A stretch of DNA of 64,000 nucleotides from Dethiobacter alkaliphilus AHT 1 (lineage in GTDB: Bacteria; Bacillota; Dethiobacteria; Dethiobacterales; Dethiobacteraceae): the NCBI RefSeq assembly GCF_000174415.1, contig NZ_ACJM01000001.1:124001-188000 (forward strand), in the 5' to 3' direction. The notes under the pieces were generated by a model. That model was given only the letters and a program-made list of their open reading frames with translations, ran no database searches and was not told where the DNA came from. The first letter of the stretch is position 1. Each line of letters opens with the position of its first letter. The position numbers and the translations under genes were made by a program. Below, one piece after another: positions 54,069 to 61,810 of the stretch.

Positions 54069-54482
54069 ATGCTAAAAAAGTTTCAACTAAGCACCAACAA
54101 TCGCTCCCAGATGTTAAACATAACCCAGAAAGTGCAGGAAGCCATCGGTGAGGCGGGAGCAAAGGAAGGCCTGGTCACCATTTACTGCCCCCATACAACA
54201 GGGGGGATCACAATCAATGAAGGGGCAGACCCCGATGTGGTACGGGATATTCTCCTTCATCTGGATAAACTATATCCCTGGGACAGCCCTGACTTTCGGC
54301 ATGCCGAAGGTAACTCCGCCGCCCATCTTAAAGCCAGCACTGTGGGCCCCTCACAAACAATCCCAATCACAAACGGAGAAATGGTGCTGGGAACCTGGCA
54401 ATCAATCTATTTCTGCGAATTTGACGGCCCCCGCACCAGAACATTTTTTGTAAAAGTACTTGTGGACAGAGGGACAGGTTAA
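54069..54482 (+). CDS. yjbQ: YjbQ family (UPF0047) protein
   Basis: A 137-residue protein of the YjbQ family, with the conserved PHTTGGITINEGADPDV and HAEGNSAAHLKAS motifs and GTWQSIYFCEFDGPR. E. coli YjbQ has thiamine-phosphate-synthase side activity (family knowledge); the true role is unclear. ATG 54069 has AGGAGAGG upstream and is favoured over the ATG at 54051. It is probably the third gene of the nadE operon. Confidence 0.93.
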   Translation: MLKKFQLSTNNRSQMLNITQKVQEAIGEAGAKEGLVTIYCPHTTGGITINEGADPDVVRDILLHLDKLYPWDSPDFRHAEGNSAAHLKASTVGPSQTIPITNGEMVLGTWQSIYFCEFDGPRTRTFFVKVLVDRGTG

Positions 54483-54499
54483 TTTGTCCACAAACCTCT

Positions 54500-54531
54500 G
54501 TAGCACGCACTGGTGTGTGTGCTATTTTTTT
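54500..54531 (+). terminator. Terminator of nadE-yjbQ operon
   Basis: TAGCACGCAC / GTGTGTGCTA stem followed by seven T. Confidence 0.8.
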
Positions 54532-54584
54532 ACTGCTAAATTATAACGCTTCGCAGATAGCGAAGCTGCTAAGGTAAGCAGTAC

Positions 54585-54642
54585 AAAAGCGCGCGCTGAG
54601 GAAACCGAAAGAGCGCGCCTTTCTTGTGCCTTTTTTTTGCAG
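54585..54642 (+). other. GC-rich hairpin with T tract
   Basis: AAAAGCGCGCGCT / AGAGCGCGCCTTT arms, with TTTTTTTT at about 54631-54638. It is a second terminator-like element before the ferritin-like gene, with no gene between the two. Confidence 0.45.
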
Positions 54643-54702
54643 AATATGTCGCTTAACATACTGGAATAATTAAAATGATTGAAAAACGAAAGGAGACTAC
54701 TT

Positions 54703-55971
54703 ATGTTTAACCCTTTTCATGAAAAACCAATGCTGCTTGGCGATGCCATAACCGACTGGAACGGTATTTACCCCAAGCCGTACTCAAAAATGGAAGTTGA
54801 CCCCTACACCAAGATCCGGATCATTTTGATGAACGGTATCGAAGTGGAAGCGGCCATGTTCTCCCATCAATTCCACCGTAACTGTACCAACAATGAACTG
54901 CGCCGCGATCTTGCCTTTTCACGCCGCATTGAGCAGCAGCAGCAAAAGCGAATCAATTGGCTCTCACCAATTGGTGAAACACCGCTGGAAACCACCATCG
55001 GCTACGAGCATGTGGCGGTGGATCTGACCGCCTGGCTTGCGCAAAATGAACCTGATCCTTATGTAAAACAAGCTCTGGATTTTGCTCTCCTGGAGGATTT
55101 TGATCATCTATACCGCTATGCCAACTTGCTGGATCTGGATAAAAACATTCCTTCTCAGAAATTGGTTAAGGATTATGTTGAGATTACTCCGGGACGTCCC
55201 ACCATTGCCGAACACCGGCATCCCAATGATTCGGTAAAAGGACCAATCGATTTTAAAACTGCCGATATCCAGACCAAGCTAAACATACACATTATCACAG
55301 CCGGTGAGCAGCAAACCATGAATTTCTACAATAACATAGGCAACACTTACTACAATGACCTGGGCCGACAGCTGTATCAGGAAATTGCTATGATTGAAGA
55401 GCAGCACGTCTCTCATTACGGGTCACTGATGGACCCCAACTGCACGTGGCTTGAAAACCTGCTGATGCATGAGTACACAGAATGCTACCTCTATTATTCC
55501 TTCTATATGGACGAGGTTGACCCCAATGTGAAATCAATCTGGGAAATGCATCTGCATCAGGAAATAGCTCATCTGGAAAGAGCAGCAGCTCTCTTGCAGC
55601 AATATGAAAACAAACACTGGGAGCAGGTCATCCCCAATGGCGGAGCCTTCCCCAAACTGCTGCAGTTCCACGATACCAGGGACTATGTACGCAAAATCCT
55701 TGCACAGCAAATCGAATTAACATCTGACAGAGAAAATTACAGGAATGTCAATGACCTGCCGGATTACCATACCTTCTTCTGGTATCAGAATCAAGTGAAT
55801 CACGATGTTCAGGCAGTCCCCAGCCATAAAGCAGTTTACAACCATCAGCAGATGAAGGGTCAGGATTACCGCTCAGAGGTACAGCCCAATGCTGTGCCAG
55901 CTTTGCAAGACCGTAAAAAAGATAACACCACCATCGCCAGAACAAAACAGCGGCAGCCGGCCGGAGTCTAG
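54703..55971 (+). CDS. Large ferritin-like domain protein, uncharacterised
   Basis: A 422-residue protein, far longer than a simple ferritin. His/Glu pairs of the diiron type recur: LLEDFDHLYRY (about 130), EIAMIEEQHVSHY (about 230), MHEYTECYLYY and MHLHQEIAHLERAA (about 270-290). This suggests two four-helix units or one elaborated unit. The tail is Gln/Lys-rich and disordered. I cannot name the family beyond ferritin-like; relatives seem confined to clostridial spore formers (recall, not searched). AAAGGAG precedes ATG 54703. It is a single-gene unit. Confidence 0.6.
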   Translation: MFNPFHEKPMLLGDAITDWNGIYPKPYSKMEVDPYTKIRIILMNGIEVEAAMFSHQFHRNCTNNELRRDLAFSRRIEQQQQKRINWLSPIGETPLETTIGYEHVAVDLTAWLAQNEPDPYVKQALDFALLEDFDHLYRYANLLDLDKNIPSQKLVKDYVEITPGRPTIAEHRHPNDSVKGPIDFKTADIQTKLNIHIITAGEQQTMNFYNNIGNTYYNDLGRQLYQEIAMIEEQHVSHYGSLMDPNCTWLENLLMHEYTECYLYYSFYMDEVDPNVKSIWEMHLHQEIAHLERAAALLQQYENKHWEQVIPNGGAFPKLLQFHDTRDYVRKILAQQIELTSDRENYRNVNDLPDYHTFFWYQNQVNHDVQAVPSHKAVYNHQQMKGQDYRSEVQPNAVPALQDRKKDNTTIARTKQRQPAGV

Positions 55972-55991
55972 CGTTATCTAGAAATAAAAAA

Positions 55992-56036
55992 AAGGTGGTT
56001 AGGGCAGAAATGCCTAATCACCTTCTACTTTTTTTC
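55992..56036 (+). terminator. Terminator after ferritin-like gene
   Basis: AAGGTGGTTAGGGCA / TGCCTAATCACCTT stem, then CTACTTTTTTT. Confidence 0.75.
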
Positions 56037-56207
56037 TCTGCGACACGCCAGTCGCCTCCAGCTTTAACATATATCAGCTGCTAGCTATTATCAACTTTTA
56101 TCAACCTAAACAAACAGATCTGTCTTCGCTTTTTCACTAAAAGTGCATCAACATTTACGAAAATAAACGCTCTTTAGGGGAATGCTATCTTCAAGGAGTG
56201 TTTCTTT

Positions 56208-57236
56208 ATGACTAATAATACATGCTTTGCTCCACAGCGGGTCTTGTTTGAAGAACGGGCCCTGGATTATCCATTAGGGCGTTCCCTGTGGGAGAGATTT
56301 CGAAAAGAAGATAAAGAAGTTCGGGTAATTGGCAGCCATAACCGGGTTACCGGACTGCCCGGCAAAGATCCCGCCGAAAAGTTTAAAGAAGCCAAGCGCA
56401 CCTTGGTGGTGGGAGTAAAAAAGGATGGGGAATTTGCCAAGTGCCGTCCGTCTGCTGATTTTCAGCTGGTTCTTTCCACCAGCTGCCCCGGCATGTGTGA
56501 ATACTGCTATCTGCACACCACCCTGGGCCGCCAGCCGGTGGTGCGGCTCTATGTAAATGTTGAAGAAATCCTGGAGCGGGCAGAGAAAGTAATTAAAGAA
56601 AGAGCACCAGAGGAAACAGTATTTGAAGGTGCTGCCACCTCAGATCCGCTCCCCCTTGAGCCCTACAGCGGGGCACTGGCTCAAGCCATTACCTTTTTTG
56701 CTAAGCAAGAGCACGCCCGCTTTCGCTTTGTCACCAAATTTACCTGTGTTGACTCGCTGCTGGATTTAAAACACCAAGGAAAAACGGAGTTTCGTTTTTC
56801 GGTCAATACGCCGGAAATTATTAACCGCTTTGAACATGGCACCCCACGCCTGACAGCCAGGTTGCAGGCGGCAGCTAAAGTGTTTCAGGCCGGCTATAAG
56901 CTGGGTTTTCTTGTAGCTCCAATCTTCCTTTATGACGGTTGGCAAAAGTCTTATGAAGAACTGCTCTTAGAAATGAAGGACACCCTGCCTGCCAAAGCGG
57001 CACCATCTTTTGAGCTCATAACCCACCGTTTTACCGCCCGTGGCAAGCAAAACATTGCTGCCATTTTTCCCTCATCTGAGCTTCCCCTAAGCGAAGAGGA
57101 GCGCCGCTTTAAATACGGTCAGTTTGGTTACGGCAAGTATGTCTATACAAAGGAACAATACCAGGAAGCAGAACGATACTTGTCAGAAAAGATTAACGTA
57201 TATTTTCCCAGTGCAGAGATATTATATTTTGTATAA
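56208..57236 (+). CDS. splB: Spore photoproduct lyase homologue
   Basis: A 342-residue radical SAM protein of the SplB family. The 4Fe-4S motif is CxxxCxxC (Cys93, Cys97, Cys100 in CPGMCEYCYLHTTLG). The family segments FVTKFTCVDSLLDLKHQGKT, RFSVNTPEIINRFE and the C-terminal FKYGQFGYGKYVY are present. SplB reverses the UV-induced thymine dimer of spores during germination. At the place of the conserved H-donor cysteine (FEGACTSD in B. subtilis, Cys141, from recall) this protein has Ala143 (FEGAATSD), while a cysteine appears in KFTCVD. It may therefore differ in mechanism or function. AAGGAGTG precedes ATG 56208. Confidence 0.85.
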   Translation: MTNNTCFAPQRVLFEERALDYPLGRSLWERFRKEDKEVRVIGSHNRVTGLPGKDPAEKFKEAKRTLVVGVKKDGEFAKCRPSADFQLVLSTSCPGMCEYCYLHTTLGRQPVVRLYVNVEEILERAEKVIKERAPEETVFEGAATSDPLPLEPYSGALAQAITFFAKQEHARFRFVTKFTCVDSLLDLKHQGKTEFRFSVNTPEIINRFEHGTPRLTARLQAAAKVFQAGYKLGFLVAPIFLYDGWQKSYEELLLEMKDTLPAKAAPSFELITHRFTARGKQNIAAIFPSSELPLSEEERRFKYGQFGYGKYVYTKEQYQEAERYLSEKINVYFPSAEILYFV

Positions 57237-57320
57237 CACGCGTTATATTTTGCCTGAAAAGGGTTGACAGGCAAATTATTTTTAAGTAAAATATAACTAA
57301 AGTTATATAACATAAGTTAT
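57233..57320 (+). promoter_or_regulatory. TetR promoter with three ATAAC-N4-GTTAT operators
   Basis: Promoter TTGACA (57264-57269), 17 bases, TAAAAT (57287-57292). Perfect inverted repeats ATAAC-N4-GTTAT lie at 57233-57246, 57293-57306 and 57307-57320. The latter two are tandem over the start site, and the first overlaps the splB stop. This is strong evidence for autorepression by the TetR gene that follows. Confidence 0.8.
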
Positions 57321-57335
57321 TCGAGGAGGAGTTAG

Positions 57336-57911
57336 ATGTCACCTAAAACAAAGTTCAGCAAAGAAGAGATAGTGCACGCTGCTTTTGAAATAGCCAAAGA
57401 AGAAGGGTTTTCCGGAATTACTGCCCGCAGTGTGGCTAAACGGTTGGGCTGTTCCGTGGCGCCAATCTACGTTAATTTTGCAAACATCGATGATTTGACG
57501 GCTGCTGTGGTGGAGCGTGTCTTCGCGCTCTCCAATGAACTGACAGCTGCACAGGATGGGGAAGACATGTTTGCCAAGATCGGCAAAGCCAGCTTGGAAT
57601 TTGCCCGGCAGTATCCGGTGCTGTTTCGTGAGTTGGCGCTGCAGCCTAATCCTTACATGGCTTCCTATGAATCGGTAGAAAAAGCCATGGTTGATGCTAT
57701 GGGTGGGGATGAGAACATGAGAGACTGGAGCGTGGAACAGAGAAAACGTCTGTTTTTAAAATTGAGAGTTTTTCAGACCGGGCTTTCGGCCATGGTGGCT
57801 ACCGGTAACATACCAGCCTGGCTTGATGAGCAGGGGGCAGAAGAGTTGTTACTTGAAGTGGGAGAAGAGCTTTTTAGACTGCAGCAGATGAAACGGGAGG
57901 AAGAGAGATAA
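57336..57911 (+). CDS. TetR/AcrR family regulator
   Basis: A 191-residue repressor. The N-terminal HTH (KEEIVHAAFEIAKEEGFSGITARSVAKRLGCSVAPIYVNFANIDDL, residues about 8-52) is followed by an unrecognised ligand domain. ATG 57336 has CGAGGAGGAG in front. Three ATAAC-N4-GTTAT operators upstream fit self-regulation. It is coupled by TAATG to an FAD oxidoreductase gene, its probable target, so the ligand may be a substrate of that enzyme. Confidence 0.92.
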   Translation: MSPKTKFSKEEIVHAAFEIAKEEGFSGITARSVAKRLGCSVAPIYVNFANIDDLTAAVVERVFALSNELTAAQDGEDMFAKIGKASLEFARQYPVLFRELALQPNPYMASYESVEKAMVDAMGGDENMRDWSVEQRKRLFLKLRVFQTGLSAMVATGNIPAWLDEQGAEELLLEVGEELFRLQQMKREEER

Positions 57912-59407
57912 TGAAAAAGGTTGTTATCATCGGCGGGGGCGTGGCGGGGCTTAGTGCGGGAATCTTTGCCCAAAAAAATGGCTTTGAAAGTGTTATCCTG
58001 GAGAAACATCATACCCTGGGCGGGGAGTGCACCGGCTGGGACCGCCAGGGGTACCATATTGACGGCTGTATTCATTGGCTGGTTGGCACAAAGCAGGGAA
58101 CTCCCATAAACGATTTGTGGAAGACGGTAGGCGCTTTGGACGGTGTGGACGTTTATCAACCAGACAGTTTCCTTACTTTTGAGCATAACGGCACCCAGGT
58201 TAACTTTTACCGTGACTTAGAACGCCTGAAGTCCAGTTGGCTTGAGATTTCCCCGGAGGACGAAGAGGCTATTAATGATTTTTGCCAGGCCATTGAAAAG
58301 TTGCAGTCCTTTGAGATACCCACCGGTAAACCGATGGATATGATGAATGTGTTGGAAAAAGTGAAGTTTATGCTCTCCATGAAGGATGCGGGCATGATTA
58401 TGCAAAAGTACGGCAAAATCAGTCTGCTGGACTATGCCAACAGCTTTAAACATCCCGCCTTGAGTGGGGCTCTTGCCTACTTTGTGCCGGAGGATTTCGG
58501 CGCTTCCGCCAGCTCAATAATTTTTGCCATGGGCTCCTTTACCAAAGGGCAGGCGGGCATCCCTTTGGGAGGTTCCAGAGCTTTAGCTTTGCGCATGAAA
58601 GAACGTTACCTCTCTTTGGGAGGCGTGGTTGAATCCCCATGTGAAGCAACAAGTCTTTCCATTGAGAATAACAAGGTTACCAGTGTGATCTGCAATAACG
58701 GTAAAACTTTCACCGCAGATTATTTTATCGCCGCCTGCGATGCCAAAGTGTTGTTTGAGCGCCTGCTTAAGGGAGAGTATAATGACCCGGAATTTGAAAA
58801 AAGATACAATAACCCCACAGACTATCCTCTGGCTTCAGAGGTGCGTATAGCTTTGGGTTACGCAGGTAAAATGAATGAAATTCCCCGCACCCTGCGTTTT
58901 CCGGTAGCACCCGTTAAGGTTGGCGCCAACGCCGTTGATTATCTTACTTTAACCCATTATGACTACGAGCCTGGCTTTGCACCGGAGGGTCATAGCGTCA
59001 TCACAGTCAGTGTTAATCAGGAAGCGGCCGACTATGAGGTGTGGCAGGCACTGTCCCAGGATAAACAGGCCTACCGTGAGGAGAAAGGGCGCATCGGTGA
59101 GGACGTTCTCCAAGCTATAGTTACCCGTTTGCCGCACATGGAAGGAAAAATTAAGGTTTTGGATGTGGCCACACCGAAAACTTTTGAAAGCTACTGCAAT
59201 GCTTACCGCGGTTCCTTTATGGCTTTCTGGCCGACAGTCCGCAGTAAAGAATTAGCCCACACCGGCCAGATCAAAGGCCTTGATAACATCGTCTTAAGCG
59301 GTCAGTGGCTGCAACCTCCCGGAGGCCTGCCCACCGCACTGATTACCGGAAAAGACACAATTATGCGCATTTGCAAACAGGAGAGAAAGAAGTTTGTGCT
59401 TAATTAG
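57911..59407 (+). CDS. FAD-dependent oxidoreductase, phytoene desaturase/retinol saturase-like
   Basis: A 498-residue flavoprotein. The N-terminal Rossmann motif GGGVAGLSAGIFAQKNG is followed by the LEKHHTLGGECTGWDRQG region of the CrtI/RetSat family. The C-terminal FAD segment is GLDNIVLSGQWLQPPGGLPTALITGKD. The family oxidises or saturates isoprenoid and lipid-like double bonds; carotenoid synthesis genes are absent here, so the substrate is open. It is co-transcribed with TetR (one-base overlap) and thus probably induced by a compound it processes. Confidence 0.87.
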   Translation: MKKVVIIGGGVAGLSAGIFAQKNGFESVILEKHHTLGGECTGWDRQGYHIDGCIHWLVGTKQGTPINDLWKTVGALDGVDVYQPDSFLTFEHNGTQVNFYRDLERLKSSWLEISPEDEEAINDFCQAIEKLQSFEIPTGKPMDMMNVLEKVKFMLSMKDAGMIMQKYGKISLLDYANSFKHPALSGALAYFVPEDFGASASSIIFAMGSFTKGQAGIPLGGSRALALRMKERYLSLGGVVESPCEATSLSIENNKVTSVICNNGKTFTADYFIAACDAKVLFERLLKGEYNDPEFEKRYNNPTDYPLASEVRIALGYAGKMNEIPRTLRFPVAPVKVGANAVDYLTLTHYDYEPGFAPEGHSVITVSVNQEAADYEVWQALSQDKQAYREEKGRIGEDVLQAIVTRLPHMEGKIKVLDVATPKTFESYCNAYRGSFMAFWPTVRSKELAHTGQIKGLDNIVLSGQWLQPPGGLPTALITGKDTIMRICKQERKKFVLN

Positions 59408-59501
59408 TAAAATTAGTAAAAGAGAACTTATGGGTGCGTTAATTAAGATGAATATTACGTAAAATAATGGTATAATTATAGCAGCAGGAAGGAGGGGTTT
59501 T

Positions 59502-59756
59502 GTGCCAATTATTAAACCTATTTCCGACTTAAGAAATTATAATGAAGTGTTGCGTGATATTGCATATGGTGAACCAGTATTTTTAACTAAGAATGGCAGA
59601 GGTAAATTTGTTATCATTGACATTGACGAGTACGAAAAGTTAAAAGCATCCTTAAAACTTCTGTCGCAACTGGCTCAGGGTGAGCAAGTAGCAAAAGAAA
59701 AAGGATGGATGTCTATCGAGGAAGTGGAGGCCGAGCTGGGGATAGACGATGTATGA
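59502..59756 (+). CDS. Type II antitoxin, Phd/YefM family
   Basis: An 84-residue protein: PIIKPISDLRNYNEVLRDI at the N-terminal DNA-binding fold, EPVFLTKNGRGKFVIIDIDEYEKL in the core, and an acidic toxin-binding tail. GTG 59502 has GGAAGGAGG upstream. TATAAT (59471-59476) marks a promoter embedded in an AT-rich near-palindrome, a likely autoregulatory site. It overlaps the toxin start by eight bases. Confidence 0.92.
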   Translation: MPIIKPISDLRNYNEVLRDIAYGEPVFLTKNGRGKFVIIDIDEYEKLKASLKLLSQLAQGEQVAKEKGWMSIEEVEAELGIDDV

Positions 59757-60087
59757 GTTGAAGATTTCTCCGGAGGCGAAAAATGATCTGGCAGAAATTA
59801 AAAAGTACATTTCTGAAGAGTTGTCTAGCCCACAGGCTGCAAAAGGTTTGGTTGCAAAAATAATGAAGAGAATACGTACTTTGGCGGAGTATCCTGAACT
59901 GGGAGCATCACTTTCTACAATAATTGATATGCAGACAGATTATCGGTTTCTTGTTTGTGCAAACCACCTCATTTTCTATAAACTTGAAAACTATACCGTT
60001 TTTATTTCTAGGGTTCTATATGCTAAGCGCGACTACTTGCGGGTTTTGTTTGGTAGTGTTCCTGTGGAAGATGAAAGGCAAGATTAG
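59749..60087 (+). CDS. Type II toxin, RelE/ParE superfamily
   Basis: A 112-residue toxin of the RelE/ParE fold: ELKISPEAKNDLAEIKKYI, LAEYPELGASL, YRFLVCANHLIFYKLENYTVFISRVLYAKRDYLRVLF. The C-terminal Arg/Tyr pattern is typical; whether it cleaves mRNA (RelE) or inhibits gyrase (ParE) cannot be read. The start lies inside the antitoxin gene (eight-base overlap), the usual order for Phd-RelE modules. Confidence 0.93.
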   Translation: MYELKISPEAKNDLAEIKKYISEELSSPQAAKGLVAKIMKRIRTLAEYPELGASLSTIIDMQTDYRFLVCANHLIFYKLENYTVFISRVLYAKRDYLRVLFGSVPVEDERQD

Positions 60088-60157
60088 CCTGGGTGAAAAT
60101 TCGCCTGGGTTTTTTTATTGCTTAATATCTTGTTAAGAGAAATTATGGAAAATGTTC

Positions 60158-60210
60158 TTGACCAGTGTGGTCGAAGCATATTATATTAAAAATAGACCAA
60201 GGTGGTCTAT
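60158..60210 (+). promoter_or_regulatory. TetR promoter with two GACCA-N3-TGGTC operators
   Basis: TTGACC (60158-60163) and TATATT (60182-60187) with 18-base spacing form the promoter. GACCA-GTG-TGGTC (60160-60172) overlaps the -35. A longer perfect copy ATAGACCA-AGG-TGGTCTAT (60192-60210) lies downstream of the -10; the centres are 35 bp apart. These fit repression by the TetR that follows. Confidence 0.75.
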
Positions 60211-60240
60211 TTTGGGGTTGCACGTTAGGGGGGATGCGCT

Positions 60241-60872
60241 ATTACGGATAAGTTTGAGAACCTGGAGCCTGATAAAAAAAGAGGATCTTAGATGCAGCCT
60301 ATCTGGAGTTTGCCCGGCAGGGTTTTGAGCAGGCGTCAACCAACCGGATTGTAAAGGAGGCCGGTATCGGCAAGGGAATGCTTTTCTATTATTTTAAGAG
60401 TAAACAGGAGCTTTTTAACTATTTAGTGGAGTATGGTTTGGAATTTGTTTTGAAAGATTATCTCAGTCAACTCGATACTAACCAGACTGATTTTATTGAG
60501 AGGTATCGATTGGCTGCAGTAAGTAAATTAAAGGCTTACGTAAAAAACCCTCATGTGTTTAATTTTTTCGGCAATCTCTATATGAATAATCTGGAAGGGG
60601 TGCCGCCGGAGTTGGCAGAGCGGGTGAGTAAACTACAAGCCGAAGGCTTTGCCAAATTATTTGAGGACATTGATACCTCATTATTCAGAAAGGATATACC
60701 CTCTGAGCAGATTATCAAGCTGATACAGTGGTCAATGGACGGTTACACCAATGAACTCTTGGCATCACTAAAAGATCACAACCTGACAGAGGTGGACTTT
60801 GACCCTTATTGGGAAGATTTTTTCGAATTTCTGCAAGTCCTGAGACGAATCTACTACGAAAACAACCATTAA
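60241..60872 (+). pseudogene. TetR family regulator with a one-base frameshift
   Basis: The bulk (60282-60872) encodes RILDAAYLEFARQGFEQASTNRIVKEAGIGKGMLFYYFKSK plus a ligand domain, a normal TetR. The start of the protein (ITDKFENLEPDKK) is in another frame beginning at 60241. The two join if one A is added to the A7 run at 60274-60280. No ATG is in the upstream frame; an ATT at 60241 lies behind AGGGGGGAT, and an ATG at 60234 is out of frame. It is either decayed or a sequencing error. Operators upstream and the ABC exporter downstream suggest a repressor-exporter unit. Confidence 0.65.
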
Positions 60873-60916
60873 ACCAAGTGATAAATAAAAACAAAAACAA
60901 GGGAGGTTTGCAAAAG

Positions 60917-61810
60917 ATGACGGTACTTAAGGTTAGCAATCTTACAAAAAAGTTTGGTAAGTTCACTGCACTGGATCAGATTAATCTGGAAGTGAACGAA
61001 GGGGAAGTTTATGGTTTTATCGGGCCCAATGGTGCAGGGAAAACCACTGCAATCCGGGTGCTGCTGGGAATCTTAAAAGCCACCTCAGGCAGTGCCAGCA
61101 TTTTCGGTAAAGATGCCTGGAGAGATGCGGTGGAAATCCACAAACAAATTGCCTATGTACCCGGTGATGTGAACTTGTGGCCCGATCTTACCGGTGGCGA
61201 GGTAATCGACTTGTTTGTTAAATTGCGTGGAACAAACAACAAAAGCCGTCGGGAAGAACTAATTGAGCGGTTTGCTTTGGATCCCAGCAAAAAGTGTAGT
61301 ACATATTCCAAAGGGAATCGGCAAAAGGTGGCTCTGGTTGCGGCATTCTCCTCTGATGCGGACCTCTATATTCTCGATGAGCCCTCCTCCGGACTGGATC
61401 CGTTGATGGAGAGAGTTTTTCAGGACTGTGTGATGGAAGCCAAAGATGCAGGCAAAAGCGTGCTTCTATCCAGTCATATTTTGTCTGAGGTGGAGCGGTT
61501 ATGTAGCAAGGTAAGCATTATCCGCCAAGGCAAAATTATTGAGTCCGGTACTTTAGAAGAGCTGCGCCATTTAACCAGAACCAGCGTGCTGGTGGAGACC
61601 AAGCAGGAAATTACCGGTGTTGAAGAGCTCAAAGGAGTCCATGATATTGAGCAAAAAGATAATAAGCTTACCCTCCAGGTTGACACAGAAGAGCTGGGTA
61701 ATGTGATAAAACATGTGAGCTCCTTTGATATTGTTAAATTAGAAAGTGCTCCACCCACTTTAGAAGACCTCTTTATGCGCCATTATGAAGGAGTCGGGGG
61801 TGAATCGTAA
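60917..61810 (+). CDS. ABC transporter ATP-binding protein
   Basis: A 297-residue ABC ATPase. Walker A GPNGAGKT is near residue 38, the signature is TYSKGNRQKVALV (an altered S-K-G-N form), and Walker B leads into LDEPSSGLDP. The C-terminal 80 residues form an extension typical of exporters paired with ABC-2 permeases. GGGAGG lies ten bases before ATG 60917. The gene ends on the first base of the permease start (TAATG). It is probably under control of the TetR just upstream. Confidence 0.92.
   Translation: MTVLKVSNLTKKFGKFTALDQINLEVNEGEVYGFIGPNGAGKTTAIRVLLGILKATSGSASIFGKDAWRDAVEIHKQIAYVPGDVNLWPDLTGGEVIDLFVKLRGTNNKSRREELIERFALDPSKKCSTYSKGNRQKVALVAAFSSDADLYILDEPSSGLDPLMERVFQDCVMEAKDAGKSVLLSSHILSEVERLCSKVSIIRQGKIIESGTLEELRHLTRTSVLVETKQEITGVEELKGVHDIEQKDNKLTLQVDTEELGNVIKHVSSFDIVKLESAPPTLEDLFMRHYEGVGGES

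Noticed and set aside
60092-60116. Terminator after the toxin gene
   Set aside because: The GCCTGGG copies are direct, not inverted, so no stem forms despite the following T run.
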